This document shows, piece after piece, positions 25,051-34,345 of a DNA stretch of 64,000 bases (position 1 is its first letter; each line of letters begins with the position of its first letter). The translations under genes and the position numbers were made by a program. The notes under the pieces were generated by a model, which ran no database searches, was not told where the DNA came from, and saw only the letters and a program-made list of their open reading frames with translations. This stretch comes from CBDHFN01 sp965262605 (GTDB lineage: Bacteria > Pseudomonadota > Alphaproteobacteria > JASGCL01): NCBI GenBank assembly GCA_965262605.1, contig CBDHFN010000003.1, positions 682,001 through 746,000 of the forward strand, given 5' to 3'.

Positions 25051-25947
25051 CTATCTTGTCGGCACGGGGGTTGCACCGCTGTAATCGTAAAATCCTCTGC
25101 CGGTTTTGCGCCCCAACCAACCTGCTTCAACATATTTAACCAACAAAGGACAAGGGCGATATTTTGTATCGGCTAAATCTGAATGCAGCACATTCATCAC
25201 CGCAAGGCATGTATCCAAACCAATAAAATCAGCCAATTCCAAGGGTCCCATTGGGTGATTCGCGCCGTTTTTCATGGCGGCATCAATGGATTGCACATTG
25301 CCAACTCCTTCATAAAGCACATATGCAGCTTCGTTTATCATCGGCAATAAAATTCGGTTCACAATAAAAGCAGGAAAATCTTCGGCAATCGCCACAGTTT
25401 TTGCCAATTGCACGGCGACAAATCGTTCAATTTTCTTGAAATTTGCATCATCGGTGGCTAAACCACGGATTAATTCCACTAATTTCATAATCGGCACGGG
25501 ATTCATGAAATGCACGCCACAAAATTGATGGGGTCGCCCCGTGCTTGCGCCCAATCTTGTAATTGATATGGACGAAGTATTTGACGCTAATAAGCAATCA
25601 TTGGAAATATGGGCAACGATGCTTTGAAATACTTGTTTTTTAACTTGTTCATTTTCAGTGGCGGCTTCAATCACAAAATCACAGGGCTTTAAAATCGCGT
25701 AATCCGTGCTTGTTTTGATGCGCAAAAGGGTTGCCTGCATATCATTATTGGAAATTTTTTCCTTTTCAACAAGTCTTTTAAGGCTTTTAGTTATATTTGT
25801 AATTCCCTTAGCAAGCGCAGCATCAGAAATATCCACTAAATAAACATCGGCACCCGACATTGCGCTGATTTGGGCAATGCCCGAACCCATTTGACCCGCA
25901 CCCACGACACCGACATGGGCAAATTCATTTTTAATGGTTGTATTCAT
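25051..25947 (-). CDS. hbd: 3-hydroxyacyl-CoA (3-hydroxybutyryl-CoA) dehydrogenase
   Basis: A 298-residue NAD(P)-dependent enzyme. It has the Rossmann motif GVVGAGQMGSGIAQ near the N terminus, ASNTSSISIT, the catalytic-histidine motif GVHFMNPVPIMKLVE, and the C-terminal NHPMGPLELADFIGLDT. Length and motifs fit stand-alone 3-hydroxybutyryl-CoA dehydrogenases rather than the fused FadB. It acts in butyrate, polyhydroxybutyrate or fatty-acid metabolism. AAGGA lies seven bases before the ATG. It diverges from hisS across 146 bases containing an inverted repeat. Confidence 0.9.
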   Translation of the reverse strand: MNTTIKNEFAHVGVVGAGQMGSGIAQISAMSGADVYLVDISDAALAKGITNITKSLKRLVEKEKISNNDMQATLLRIKTSTDYAILKPCDFVIEAATENEQVKKQVFQSIVAHISNDCLLASNTSSISITRLGASTGRPHQFCGVHFMNPVPIMKLVELIRGLATDDANFKKIERFVAVQLAKTVAIAEDFPAFIVNRILLPMINEAAYVLYEGVGNVQSIDAAMKNGANHPMGPLELADFIGLDTCLAVMNVLHSDLADTKYRPCPLLVKYVEAGWLGRKTGRGFYDYSGATPVPTR

Positions 25948-26034
25948 AATATATTCCTTAGTTATTGATTTTCAACTACTCCCATATTAATCATATTTTT
26001 TGTGCATTGCAACAATTTTTTATCTTAAAAATAG

Positions 26035-26065
26035 TTGTCAAGAAATTAAAGAAAATTCTTGACAA
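26035..26065. promoter_or_regulatory. Perfect 10-base inverted repeat between hbd and hisS
   Basis: TTGTCAAGAA (26035-26044) and TTCTTGACAA (26056-26065) are separated by 11 bases. The right arm contains TTGACA (26060-26065), a possible -35 box for hisS, with a weak -10 (AATAAA) 17 bases on. A protein binding the repeat could therefore control hisS or hbd. The half-sites share TCAAGA with the palindrome at 17350-17371. Confidence 0.4.
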
Positions 26066-26093
26066 TATCATAGATTCATTCAATAAAAATTCC

Positions 26094-27365
26094 ATGACAC
26101 AATTGCAGGCAGTGCGCGGCACAAAAGATTATTTTTTTAAGGAAATGCAAGCAATGCGCCGCGTATTTGATACAGCAGCGCGGGTTGCAAGCTTATATGG
26201 TTTTTCTGAAATCTCCACGCCAATTATTGAACCCGTTGGCGTATTTAAACGCTCCTTGGGTGATTCTTCGGATGTTGTCGGCAAGGAAATGTATATTTTT
26301 CAAGATAAAGGCGGCGATGAAATTTGCCTTCGCCCCGAAAACACCGCGGCTGTGGTGCGCGCCTTTATTCAAAACGGCTTGCATCAGTATATACCATGCA
26401 AGTTTTTTTATCAAGGACCCATGTTTCGTTATGAAAGACCCCAAAAAGGGCGTTATCGGCAATTTCATCAAATTGGTGCCGAAGTCATCGGCGCAAGCGA
26501 ACCCATTGTTGATGCTGAAATTTTGGCGATGGCTTGGCGATTTTTAAAAGCCCTTGGCTTGCAAGATAAAGTAAAATTAGAATTAAATAGCTTAGGCGAT
26601 AAGGAATCCCGTTTCGCTTATCGTGAGGCTTTGGTAGCGTATTTTAGCCTTTATAAAAATGACTTATCCGCAGATTCTCAAAATCGCTTAATCACAAACC
26701 CCTTGCGAATCTTAGATAGTAAAGATGAGAGTGATAGAAAAATCATCACCGATGCACCGCAATTTAAAAATTACTTAAATGCCGAATCCGCGCAATTTTT
26801 GGGAAAATTATGCGGATATTTGGACAAAGCCGATATAAAATATGAATTAAATCAACGCATGGTGCGCGGGCTTGATTATTATTGCCATACCGCCTTTGAA
26901 TTTACCACCACGCATTTAGGGGCGCAAGGCACCGTGCTGGGCGGGGGGCGATATGATGGCTTACTGGAATTAATGGGCGGGGGTAAAATTGCCGGGGTTG
27001 GCTATGCCGCGGGGGTGGAACGATTGGCGTTGCTTTGTGCCAATGATATTGCCGATGCGAAAACCGATATAGTTTTTTGCGCCATGGGTGAGGCGGCAGA
27101 ATCTATTGGTTTGCAAATAACAGAGGATTTAAGAGAATATTTTTCGGTGCAATTAAGCATGGGGAATAATTTAAAAAATCATCTTGCCTTTGCCAATAAA
27201 ATTAATGCAAAATTTGCCTTAATTGTTGGTGATAATGAAATTGGCAAAGAAACAGTTCTTGTCAAAGACTTAGATGCGTTTAGCCAAGAAGAAGTAGCAT
27301 TTTATAATATAATAAAATATTTACAACAAAAAATAACCCCCAATCAAAAACTCATAGAAAAGTGA
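26094..27365 (+). CDS. hisS: Histidyl-tRNA synthetase
   Basis: A 423-residue class II aminoacyl-tRNA synthetase. It has AVRGTKDYF at the N terminus, motif 2 region FRYERPQKGRYRQFHQIGAE, the histidine-binding motif GLDYYCHTAFEF near residue 259, GGGRYDGL and the motif 3 region AAGVERLALL. It charges tRNA-His. I chose ATG 26094, where homology begins; an upstream frame from 25965 would cross the intergenic inverted repeat. carB follows after six bases, so the two may share a transcript. Confidence 0.93.
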   Translation: MTQLQAVRGTKDYFFKEMQAMRRVFDTAARVASLYGFSEISTPIIEPVGVFKRSLGDSSDVVGKEMYIFQDKGGDEICLRPENTAAVVRAFIQNGLHQYIPCKFFYQGPMFRYERPQKGRYRQFHQIGAEVIGASEPIVDAEILAMAWRFLKALGLQDKVKLELNSLGDKESRFAYREALVAYFSLYKNDLSADSQNRLITNPLRILDSKDESDRKIITDAPQFKNYLNAESAQFLGKLCGYLDKADIKYELNQRMVRGLDYYCHTAFEFTTTHLGAQGTVLGGGRYDGLLELMGGGKIAGVGYAAGVERLALLCANDIADAKTDIVFCAMGEAAESIGLQITEDLREYFSVQLSMGNNLKNHLAFANKINAKFALIVGDNEIGKETVLVKDLDAFSQEEVAFYNIIKYLQQKITPNQKLIEK

Positions 27366-27371
27366 TGAAAA

Positions 27372-30300
27372 ATGCCAAAAAGAATTGATTTAGACACAAT
27401 TTTTATTATCGGCGCAGGACCGATAGTCATCGGGCAGGCGTGCGAATTTGATTATTCGGGCACGCAAGCTTGTAAGGCTTTGAAAAAAGAGGGTTATCGT
27501 GTTGCCTTGGTAAATTCCAATCCCGCCACGATTATGACCGACCCTGCCACCGCCGATATTACTTATATAGAACCCATTACCCCCGAAATTGTCGCAAAAA
27601 TTCTTCGCAAGGAGCGCAACGATAGACCTAATGAGCGCATCGCTTTATTGCCGACCATGGGCGGACAAACCGCGTTAAATACGGGCTTAGCCTTGGAGCG
27701 CATGGGGGTTTTAGCCGAATTAAAAATTGAAATGATTGGCGCAAAAGCCGCCGTGATTGAAAAAGCCGAAGACAGGGAATTATTCCGTCTTGCCATGGAA
27801 AAAATTGGCTTGGAATGCCCCAAGGCGCGATTAGTGTTAAATATTGCAGAAGGGCTTGAAGCGTTAAAATATATTGGCGGGTTGCCCGCCATTATCCGTC
27901 CCAGCTTTACCATGGGCGGACGCGGTGGCGGTATTGCTTATAACGAAGATGAATTTTTGAAAATTTTGCAATATGGTTTGCAAGAATCCCCTGTGCATTC
28001 GGTTTTGGTTGAAGAATCCGTGCTGGGTTGGAAAGAATTTGAAATGGAAGTCGTGCGCGACAAAAGCGATAATGCGATTATTGTGTGTTCCATTGAAAAT
28101 ATTGACCCGATGGGCGTGCATACTGGCGATTCCATCACGATTGCGCCCGCTTTAACCTTAACGGATAAAGAATATCAAATTATGCGCAATGCGTCTTTGG
28201 CAGTTTTGCGCGAAATTGGCGTTGAAACTGGTGGTTCAAATGTGCAATTTGCGGTTAATCCGAAGAATGGGCGCATGGTAGTGATTGAAATGAATCCCCG
28301 CGTGTCGCGCTCTTCGGCTTTGGCGTCTAAGGCAACGGGTTTTCCGATTGCGAAAGTTGCGGCTTTATTGGCGGTGGGTTATAATTTAAATGAATTACAA
28401 AATGATATAACGGGTTGCACCCCCGCCAGTTTTGAACCTGCCATTGATTATATTGTCACGAAAATTCCAAGATTTGCGTTTGAAAAATTTGTTGGCAGTA
28501 ATAATACTCTAACAACTTCCATGAAATCCGTGGGCGAAGCCATGGCGATTGGCAGAAATTTTCAAGAATCTTTTCAAAAAGCCTTAATTTCTTTGGAAAC
28601 GGGCATCAGCGGTTTTAATGATTTTCCATTTGATAACCCCAAAGATTTAAGCGAAGTAAGGTCAAAATTAATTCGCCCGACTCCCGAACGAATCTTATAT
28701 ATTGGTGAAGCTTTACGGCAGGGTTATAGCCCCGAATTTGTGCATGAATTAACCAATATTGACCCGTGGTTTTTAGCCCAATTTGCCGAAATTATCGCCC
28801 AAGAGTCTTTAATTAATGATCAAATTTTGCACGATAAAAACCTGATGATTAATCTAAAACGCCGTGGATTTAGCGATAAATTTTTGGCAAAAAAATCTGG
28901 CTTAAACGAGGCTTTAATTCGCCAAACAAGGCAAAAATGGGGCATTCGCCCCCAATATAAGCGCATTGATACTTGCGCGGGCGAATTTCGCAGCACCACA
29001 GCATATGCGTATAGCTCCTATGAAATTTCGCCCTTTGCCCATAATTTTGTGAATAAATATGATGAATCGCAAATTTCTAACACCAAAAAAATTGCGATTT
29101 TGGGCGGGGGTCCTAACCGCATTGGGCAAGGCATTGAATTTGATTATTGTTGCGTCCATGCTGCATATTCCCTAAAAGCCAAGGGGTATGAAACTATTAT
29201 GATTAATTGCAACCCCGAAACCGTGTCAACCGATTATGATACGGCGAATCGCCTGTATTTTGAACCTTTAAGCGTAGAATCCGTCATTGAAATTTTGCAA
29301 AAAGAGCAAACAAACGGGCAATTATTGGGCGTTATTGTCCAATTTGGCGGGCAAACACCCTTAAAATTGGCGGAAGAATTAGAAAAAAACCATATTCCAA
29401 TTTTAGGAACTTCGGTAAGCTCCATCGCCGCCGCCGAGGATAGAGAAATTTTTAAGAAATTACTGGAAAAAAATGGGCTTAAACAACCCAATAATGGCAC
29501 CGCCCATTCTAAACAAGAAGCCATTGCGATTGCCGAAAAAATCGGCTATCCCGTGGTGATTCGCCCTTCGTTTGTATTGGGCGGGCGCGCCATGGAAATT
29601 GTGCGTGATAGGGCGGGATTAGAAAAATATATTGATGTTGCCGTCAAAGTATCGGGCAAAAACCCCGTGCTTATTGATTCATACTTATCTGATGCGATTG
29701 AAATTGATGTTGATGCGCTTTGCGATGGCGATGAAGTTTATGTTGCGGGCATTATGGAACATATTGAAGAAGCGGGCGTGCATTCGGGCGATTCGGCTTG
29801 TTCTTTACCTGCTTATTCCATTTCGGCGGATACGCAACAGCGCATTCATCGGCAAACCGAAATTCTTGCCAAGGCTTTAAGCGTGGTGGGCTTAATGAAT
29901 GTGCAATTCGCGCTTAAAGATGATGAGATTTATATTTTAGAAGTAAACCCAAGGGCATCACGCACTGTGCCATTTGTGGCAAAAGCCATCGGCATTCCCT
30001 TGGCAAGCATTGCCGCGGAAATTATGGCGGGGGCAAAAATTGCCGATTTTAAATTGCCGAATTTAGCCCATAAAAAACATATATCCGTGAAAGAAGCCGT
30101 ATTCCCATTTGACCGATTTATCGGTGCCGATGTGGTTTTAAGCCCTGAAATGCGCTCAACTGGTGAAGTCATGGGTATTGCCGATAATTTTCCCATGGCG
30201 TTCGCCAAGGCGCAATTAGCAGCTGGCGTAGTATTGCCAACAAAGGGCGATGCGTTTGTGTCCGTCAAAGATAGCGACAAGCAACGAATGGTTGAACCCT

Positions 30301-30638
30301 GCCGTCAGCTAATTGCCTTAGGATTTACGATTGTGGCGACCACGGGCACGGCAAAATTTCTTGAATCCAACGATATTGCTGTGCGCAGTATTTATAAAGT
30401 CTCCGAAGGCAAACCCAGCATCGTTGATGATTTAATTAATGGCAAAATCGCCATCGTCTTTAATACCACCGAAGGCGAACAATCAAGGCAAGATTCGCGT
30501 GAAATTCGTCAATGCGTGGTTAATCGCCATATTCCATATTTCACGACATTAAGCGGCATAAAATCGGCGATTTCAGCCATGAAATATTTACAAACCCATG
30601 AAATGCAAGTCCAATCTTTGCAACAATATCATCAATAA
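27372..30638 (+). CDS. carB: Carbamoyl-phosphate synthase large subunit
   Basis: A 1088-residue enzyme, the normal length, with the duplicated ATP-grasp architecture: FIIGAGPIVIGQACEFDYSG at the N terminus and the matching ILGGGPNRIGQGIEFDYCC in the second half (near residue 577). EMNPRVSRSSALASKATGFP and EVNPRASRTVPFVAKA mark the two ATP sites. The C terminus is the allosteric MGS-like domain (IVATTGTAKFLE). It combines ammonia from CarA's glutamine, bicarbonate and two ATP to make carbamoyl phosphate for arginine and pyrimidines. carA is not adjacent. Confidence 0.97.
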   Translation: MPKRIDLDTIFIIGAGPIVIGQACEFDYSGTQACKALKKEGYRVALVNSNPATIMTDPATADITYIEPITPEIVAKILRKERNDRPNERIALLPTMGGQTALNTGLALERMGVLAELKIEMIGAKAAVIEKAEDRELFRLAMEKIGLECPKARLVLNIAEGLEALKYIGGLPAIIRPSFTMGGRGGGIAYNEDEFLKILQYGLQESPVHSVLVEESVLGWKEFEMEVVRDKSDNAIIVCSIENIDPMGVHTGDSITIAPALTLTDKEYQIMRNASLAVLREIGVETGGSNVQFAVNPKNGRMVVIEMNPRVSRSSALASKATGFPIAKVAALLAVGYNLNELQNDITGCTPASFEPAIDYIVTKIPRFAFEKFVGSNNTLTTSMKSVGEAMAIGRNFQESFQKALISLETGISGFNDFPFDNPKDLSEVRSKLIRPTPERILYIGEALRQGYSPEFVHELTNIDPWFLAQFAEIIAQESLINDQILHDKNLMINLKRRGFSDKFLAKKSGLNEALIRQTRQKWGIRPQYKRIDTCAGEFRSTTAYAYSSYEISPFAHNFVNKYDESQISNTKKIAILGGGPNRIGQGIEFDYCCVHAAYSLKAKGYETIMINCNPETVSTDYDTANRLYFEPLSVESVIEILQKEQTNGQLLGVIVQFGGQTPLKLAEELEKNHIPILGTSVSSIAAAEDREIFKKLLEKNGLKQPNNGTAHSKQEAIAIAEKIGYPVVIRPSFVLGGRAMEIVRDRAGLEKYIDVAVKVSGKNPVLIDSYLSDAIEIDVDALCDGDEVYVAGIMEHIEEAGVHSGDSACSLPAYSISADTQQRIHRQTEILAKALSVVGLMNVQFALKDDEIYILEVNPRASRTVPFVAKAIGIPLASIAAEIMAGAKIADFKLPNLAHKKHISVKEAVFPFDRFIGADVVLSPEMRSTGEVMGIADNFPMAFAKAQLAAGVVLPTKGDAFVSVKDSDKQRMVEPCRQLIALGFTIVATTGTAKFLESNDIAVRSIYKVSEGKPSIVDDLINGKIAIVFNTTEGEQSRQDSREIRQCVVNRHIPYFTTLSGIKSAISAMKYLQTHEMQVQSLQQYHQ

Positions 30639-30794
30639 GTTTTTTTATGCCATAATCTTGGTGATTTATCACGATTTGAATTAAAAGACCCTCTTAAAAA
30701 ATGTTCCACCGCAAATAATAATTGACTTTTACTTAAATATATGTTAAGTAAAACAACAATAACAATAATAAAACTAATGATAAACTGGAATAAT

Positions 30795-31091
30795 ATGACT
30801 GAAAATACCGAAAATGCGATCATGCAACCCAATCCACCCCGCGATTTTAGTAAAATATTGCAAGATTGTCGCGCTTTATTTGCCAAAAAACCTCCAACAA
30901 CTGGCGTGCTAAGGCTTAAACCGCGCGAAAATACACCACCGCAAAATTGGGACGGCGATAAATTAAAATTATTAGCCGCCAAACAACAAACCGAAGATGC
31001 GATGTGGTTAAAAAAAATATCGGGCGATGAACAAAATTTATTAAAAAATATTTCTAAAACTTGGGAAGATAAATCGCCTAAATACCGATAA
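30795..31091 (+). CDS. Small hypothetical protein
   Basis: A 98-residue polar protein that I do not recognise. It is rich in lysine, glutamine and asparagine, with a proline-containing centre (TGVLRLKPRENTPPQNWDGD) and a helical C terminus. There is no signal peptide or membrane segment. I chose ATG 30795 because a GGAA ribosome site precedes it. queG starts 12 bases after its stop, so it is probably co-transcribed with queG. A longer frame on the opposite strand (30632-31105) lacks a ribosome site and is taken as its shadow. Confidence 0.6.
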   Translation: MTENTENAIMQPNPPRDFSKILQDCRALFAKKPPTTGVLRLKPRENTPPQNWDGDKLKLLAAKQQTEDAMWLKKISGDEQNLLKNISKTWEDKSPKYR

Positions 31092-31103
31092 GTAAGGCGC
31101 ATC

Positions 31104-32225
31104 ATGATTCAAGACAACCCCCGCCAAGAATTAAAGCAATTTATTAAAAATCTTGCTTTTCAAGCAAATTTTAGCGCGGTATATTTCACCAAACCCACGA
31201 TAAATTCACGCGTCAAGCAAGGATTTATGGAATTTATTGCTAAAAAATACCATGGCGAAATGGCATGGCTTGGTGAAAATATCGGCATAAGATTTGCGCC
31301 AGAAGAATTAATGCCCAATGCGCAAACCATGATAATTTTTGGTTATGAATATACGGCTAAGCAATCAAGTCTTGATTTTTTAGCCAATAAAAATAACTCT
31401 GTTATGGCTTCATATGCGTTGGGTCCTGATTACCATGATATAATTAAGGCTAAATTAGTAGTTATTGCCCGCGAATTATTCCAAAAATTTGCGATAAATG
31501 CCCGAAATTTTGTGGATACTGCGCCGATTCTAGAAAAACCATTGGCAATGCAGGCGGGGTTGGGGTGGCAAGGAAAACATACGAATTTAGTATCACGGCA
31601 ATTGGGGAATTTTTTCTTTATTGCTTGTATGTTGATTGATGCCGAATGTGAATCCGATGAAGCCGAAGGCAATCATTGTGGTTCTTGCCAAGCATGTATT
31701 AATATTTGCCCGACTCAAGCATTTGATGCGCCATATCAATTAAACGCGACAAAATGTATTTCATATTTAACCATTGAGCATAAATCGCATATACCGCGTG
31801 AATATCGCGCGAAAATCGGCAACCGAATTTATGGTTGTGATGATTGTTTGGCAATATGCCCGTGGAATAAATTTGCCCATCAAGCCCATGAATTTGCGAA
31901 ATTAGGCAACCCTGATTGGCAAAGCGAATCTTTGGCAGCATTGGTAATTTTGAATAATGAAGAATTTCATGCCAAATATCGCAAAACACCCATCAAACGA
32001 ATCGGGCGCGCCAGATTTATTCGCAATATTCTAATTGCGATTGGCAACAGCAAAAACCCTGAATTTTTAGCAAAAATTTTGCCGTTATTGGAGGATGAAT
32101 CGCCGTTAATTAAAGTTGCTTGTGTTTGGGCTATCAAGCAAATTTTAGGGCATGAACAAGCGTTAACCCATCGCATTCATGATGAAAATCAAGAAGTTAA
32201 TGCGGAATGGGTGCAAGCATATTAA
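31104..32225 (+). CDS. queG: Epoxyqueuosine reductase
   Basis: A 373-residue cobalamin-dependent iron-sulfur enzyme for the last step of queuosine tRNA modification, reducing epoxyqueuosine to queuosine. Two 4Fe-4S motifs are visible: CGSCQACINICP (about 192-203) and CDDCLAICP (about 245-253). The N-terminal region has the QueG pattern AMQAGLGWQGKHTNLV, and the C terminus contains HEAT-like helices (LPLLEDESPLIKVACVWA). AAGG precedes the ATG. It converges on rimI with a 29-base overlap. Confidence 0.93.
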   Translation: MIQDNPRQELKQFIKNLAFQANFSAVYFTKPTINSRVKQGFMEFIAKKYHGEMAWLGENIGIRFAPEELMPNAQTMIIFGYEYTAKQSSLDFLANKNNSVMASYALGPDYHDIIKAKLVVIARELFQKFAINARNFVDTAPILEKPLAMQAGLGWQGKHTNLVSRQLGNFFFIACMLIDAECESDEAEGNHCGSCQACINICPTQAFDAPYQLNATKCISYLTIEHKSHIPREYRAKIGNRIYGCDDCLAICPWNKFAHQAHEFAKLGNPDWQSESLAALVILNNEEFHAKYRKTPIKRIGRARFIRNILIAIGNSKNPEFLAKILPLLEDESPLIKVACVWAIKQILGHEQALTHRIHDENQEVNAEWVQAY

Positions 32226-32613
32226 GCTCCATCACTATCGCATCACTGCCATCTGGGTAATAATTTTTGCGGGTATTAATCGGCTTAAACCCTGATTTTT
32301 GATATAAATATAGCGCGTTGGAATTTTTATCGCTGACTTCCAAAAAAATTCTGGCATTGGGCGGGCATAATTGCGTTAAATGCCGAATTAATTGTCCGCC
32401 AATACCTTGATTGGTGCAATTTTTATCGGTGGCAAGCGCGATAATTTCGCATTCTGGCGCAAGATATTGGCAATAAATCGCGCCTTGAATCTGCTCATTT
32501 ATCTCTTTGACAATACCAAAATAAATAATATTCAATAATAATGGCTTGGCAAATAATGCTTGATTAAGCGCATATAATTTTGTATAATCTTGCATGGTCA
32601 TGAAACGAAACAT
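32197..32613 (-). CDS. rimI: GNAT acetyltransferase, RimI-like
   Basis: A 138-residue GNAT protein. The acetyl-CoA site reads CTNQGIGGQLI, followed by FLEVSDKNSNALYLYQKSGF and a RimI-like end (NTRKNYYPDGSDAIVMEL). RimI acetylates the N terminus of ribosomal protein S18, but GNAT specificity is hard to assign by sequence. I chose ATG 32613, which has AAGGA eight bases upstream. It overlaps queG at its 3' end by 29 bases and its start overlaps the divergent tesA-like gene. Confidence 0.75.
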   Translation of the reverse strand: MFRFMTMQDYTKLYALNQALFAKPLLLNIIYFGIVKEINEQIQGAIYCQYLAPECEIIALATDKNCTNQGIGGQLIRHLTQLCPPNARIFLEVSDKNSNALYLYQKSGFKPINTRKNYYPDGSDAIVMELNMLAPIPH

Positions 32614-33286
32614 TTTGAAATTCCTTGATAATACCAGCAAATTTTTATGCTGTTTTTTTTGCTTTTGCATGATTAATTTTAATGCTTATGGGCAAATGGC
32701 GAATAAGATTATAATTTCCATGGGTGATAGTTTAACCTCTGGCTATCAATTGCCCCCAAACGAAGCTTTTCCATCAACTCTGGAACGATTATTAATTGGC
32801 AATGGTCATAAAGTCAAGATTTTTAATGCTGGAATTAGCGGCGACACTTCAAAATCTGGCTATGAAAGGCTCAATTGGATTTTAGGTGAAAAAAGCGATA
32901 TGATTATTATTGAATTGGGGGCAAATGATGGGTTGCGGGGCTTAAAACCCGATGATACTTATCAAAACCTTGATAAAATTATCAAAAAATGCTTGGATTT
33001 TGACAAAAAAGTGCTTTTTGTCGGTATGCAGGCAAGCCCCAGTATGGGCAAGAAATATGTCAATGAATTTAATAAAATATACACGGATTTAGCCAAAAAA
33101 TATGGGCTGAATAAGAATTTCAAATTTTATCCGTTTTTTCTTGACGGCGTGATTGGCGATAAACAATTAGTTTATTCTGATGGCTTGCACCCAACCAAAG
33201 AAGGAGTTATAGTTATTGCCGAAAAAATTTACCCTTTTATTGAAGAATTATTACGGCTTATTGATTTGGATATGGCTAAAAATTAA
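32594..33286 (+). CDS. tesA: GDSL-type esterase/thioesterase, TesA-like
   Basis: A 230-residue SGNH hydrolase. Catalytic blocks are Ser46 in MGDSLTSGY, Gly in GISGDT, Asn111 in GANDGLRG, and Asp196/His199 in DGLHP. This is the TesA/arylesterase subgroup, hydrolysing acyl-CoA or esters in the periplasm. Residues 17-33 form a hydrophobic, cysteine-rich segment consistent with a signal peptide. ATG 32594 or ATG 32600 are both possible and neither has a clear ribosome site; Met26 or Met35 would leave out the leader. The start lies inside the start region of rimI on the opposite strand. Confidence 0.85.
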   Translation: MVMKRNILKFLDNTSKFLCCFFCFCMINFNAYGQMANKIIISMGDSLTSGYQLPPNEAFPSTLERLLIGNGHKVKIFNAGISGDTSKSGYERLNWILGEKSDMIIIELGANDGLRGLKPDDTYQNLDKIIKKCLDFDKKVLFVGMQASPSMGKKYVNEFNKIYTDLAKKYGLNKNFKFYPFFLDGVIGDKQLVYSDGLHPTKEGVIVIAEKIYPFIEELLRLIDLDMAKN

Positions 33287-33305
33287 ATAATTAACAAAAT
33301 AATAT

Positions 33306-33334
33306 TTGACAATGTTAATAATATATGGTAATTT
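33306..33334 (+). promoter_or_regulatory. Possible promoter of the polyproline-repeat gene
   Basis: TTGACA at 33306-33311 and TAATTT at 33329-33334 are separated by 17 bases. The -10 box is weak. The transcript would carry a leader of about 75 bases including the hairpin at 33373-33401. Confidence 0.35.
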
Positions 33335-33372
33335 ATACTTGGAAGCATCATAATAAATAAAAAATAAAGCTT

Positions 33373-33401
33373 GTCTTGGCATGAATTTTTCATGACAAGA
33401 C
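33373..33401 (+). promoter_or_regulatory. Leader hairpin before the polyproline-repeat gene
   Basis: GTCTTGGCATGA (33373-33384) pairs with TCATGACAAGAC (33390-33401) with one mismatch, around the loop ATTTT. It ends 15 bases before the ATG at 33417 and just before the AGG ribosome site, so it could influence translation. No T-run follows, so it is not an evident terminator. Confidence 0.45.
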
Positions 33402-33416
33402 TTAAAAAGGTAATTA

Positions 33417-34325
33417 ATGACAAATATTTCCGCACTTAGCGCAGCAAGTTCATTGTCTAATATTTTAGATGATGCACAACGCACGCGTAATGTTGGCGCC
33501 AATAATCGCGGTAATATTGGTAATCTTTCCAGCCTATATGGCTTGCAATCGGGTCAAGCGCGCCTGCATTCTTCTAAAACGACAGCGGGTGGTGTTTTAT
33601 CGCAAAAAGATATTTTAAGCGATGTTATCCCAATTACCGCAGCTCAAGAATCGCGCGCTGTGCGCCGAGATTCTCAAGGTAATGACGACCTTGTTAAGCA
33701 AGCTATTGATAAATTAGCCCAATTATTTAATTCCTTAGACGCGGAATCCACGAATAGCGAGCGGATAAAAAAATCTTTGTCGGAAATACAAGATATTTTT
33801 TCACAATTTAATGATAAACAAGGGCAAAATGGCGGACCTCCACCCCCACCGAACGGGCAAAATGGCGGACCTCCGCCCCCACCGAACGGGCAAAATGGCG
33901 GACCCCCGCCACCGAACGGGCAAAATGGCGGACCCCCGCCACCGAACGGACAAAATGGCGGACCACCACCACCGAATGGACAAAATGGCGGCAATCAAGA
34001 TGTTTTAAATTCTTTGTCAGAATTTTTAAAATCATTAGAATCATCAAATAATTCCAGCGATTCAAGTTCAAGCGATAGCGCGAAATTAAGCGAAGTTTTT
34101 AAAAATCTTTTAGCGCGCAACACGGCTAACAGCGATAATAATGCAAATTCCAGCAATAGCAATGGCTCATCAGCCAATCAATCAGGTTTTTTACGCGGCA
34201 GACCCCCTAGATTTGACAATGATAATCAAGTTGCGAATAAAATTGATTTATCAAGATTTGTTGAAAATCTTGGAAAATTAATTAATCAAATCCAGCCCGC
34301 CAATCAAGCTGTTAAAAGCGCATAA
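33417..34325 (+). CDS. Low-complexity protein with Asn-Gly-Gln/polyproline repeats
   Basis: A 302-residue protein that I cannot assign. Residues 1-135 are mostly polar and helical. Residues about 137-192 consist of five NGQNGGPPPP(P) units, two with five prolines and three with four. After that come helices alternating with Ser/Asn-rich stretches (SSNNSSDSSSSDSAK; NSDNNANSSNSNGSS), then a helical C terminus. It has no signal peptide, membrane segment or cysteine. Stretches of four to five prolines normally need elongation factor P. It could be an exported structural or flagellum-associated protein, but nothing proves that. A terminator overlaps its stop. Confidence 0.65.
   Translation: MTNISALSAASSLSNILDDAQRTRNVGANNRGNIGNLSSLYGLQSGQARLHSSKTTAGGVLSQKDILSDVIPITAAQESRAVRRDSQGNDDLVKQAIDKLAQLFNSLDAESTNSERIKKSLSEIQDIFSQFNDKQGQNGGPPPPPNGQNGGPPPPPNGQNGGPPPPNGQNGGPPPPNGQNGGPPPPNGQNGGNQDVLNSLSEFLKSLESSNNSSDSSSSDSAKLSEVFKNLLARNTANSDNNANSSNSNGSSANQSGFLRGRPPRFDNDNQVANKIDLSRFVENLGKLINQIQPANQAVKSA
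33823..33994 (+). repeat. Tandem 33/30-base repeats coding NGQNGGPPPP(P)
   Basis: Two 33-base and three 30-base units, nearly identical (core GGGCAAAATGGCGGACC), end in a truncated sixth. The difference between unit sizes is one proline codon. Such tracts change copy number easily by slippage. Confidence 0.85.
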
Positions 34326-34345
34326 ATTGGCAAATTGCGCTTTTT
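34314..34345 (+). terminator. Terminator between converging genes
   Basis: AAAAGCGCA (34314-34322) pairs with TGCGCTTTT (34336-34344), followed by one further T. The A-run before and T-run after make it usable in both directions. It overlaps the end of the polyproline gene and the stop of ruvX. Confidence 0.6.

Noticed and set aside
30632..31105. 157-codon frame on the minus strand after carB
   Set aside because: It overlaps the carB end and the small plus-strand gene, has no ribosome site and has an improbable, cysteine/phenylalanine-rich composition; the plus-strand frame with a ribosome site and queG coupling is the better gene.
33674..34071. Several frames rich in Gly, Pro, Arg or His over the polyproline repeats
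   Set aside because: They are other-frame readings of the 30/33-base tandem repeats and have no start signals.
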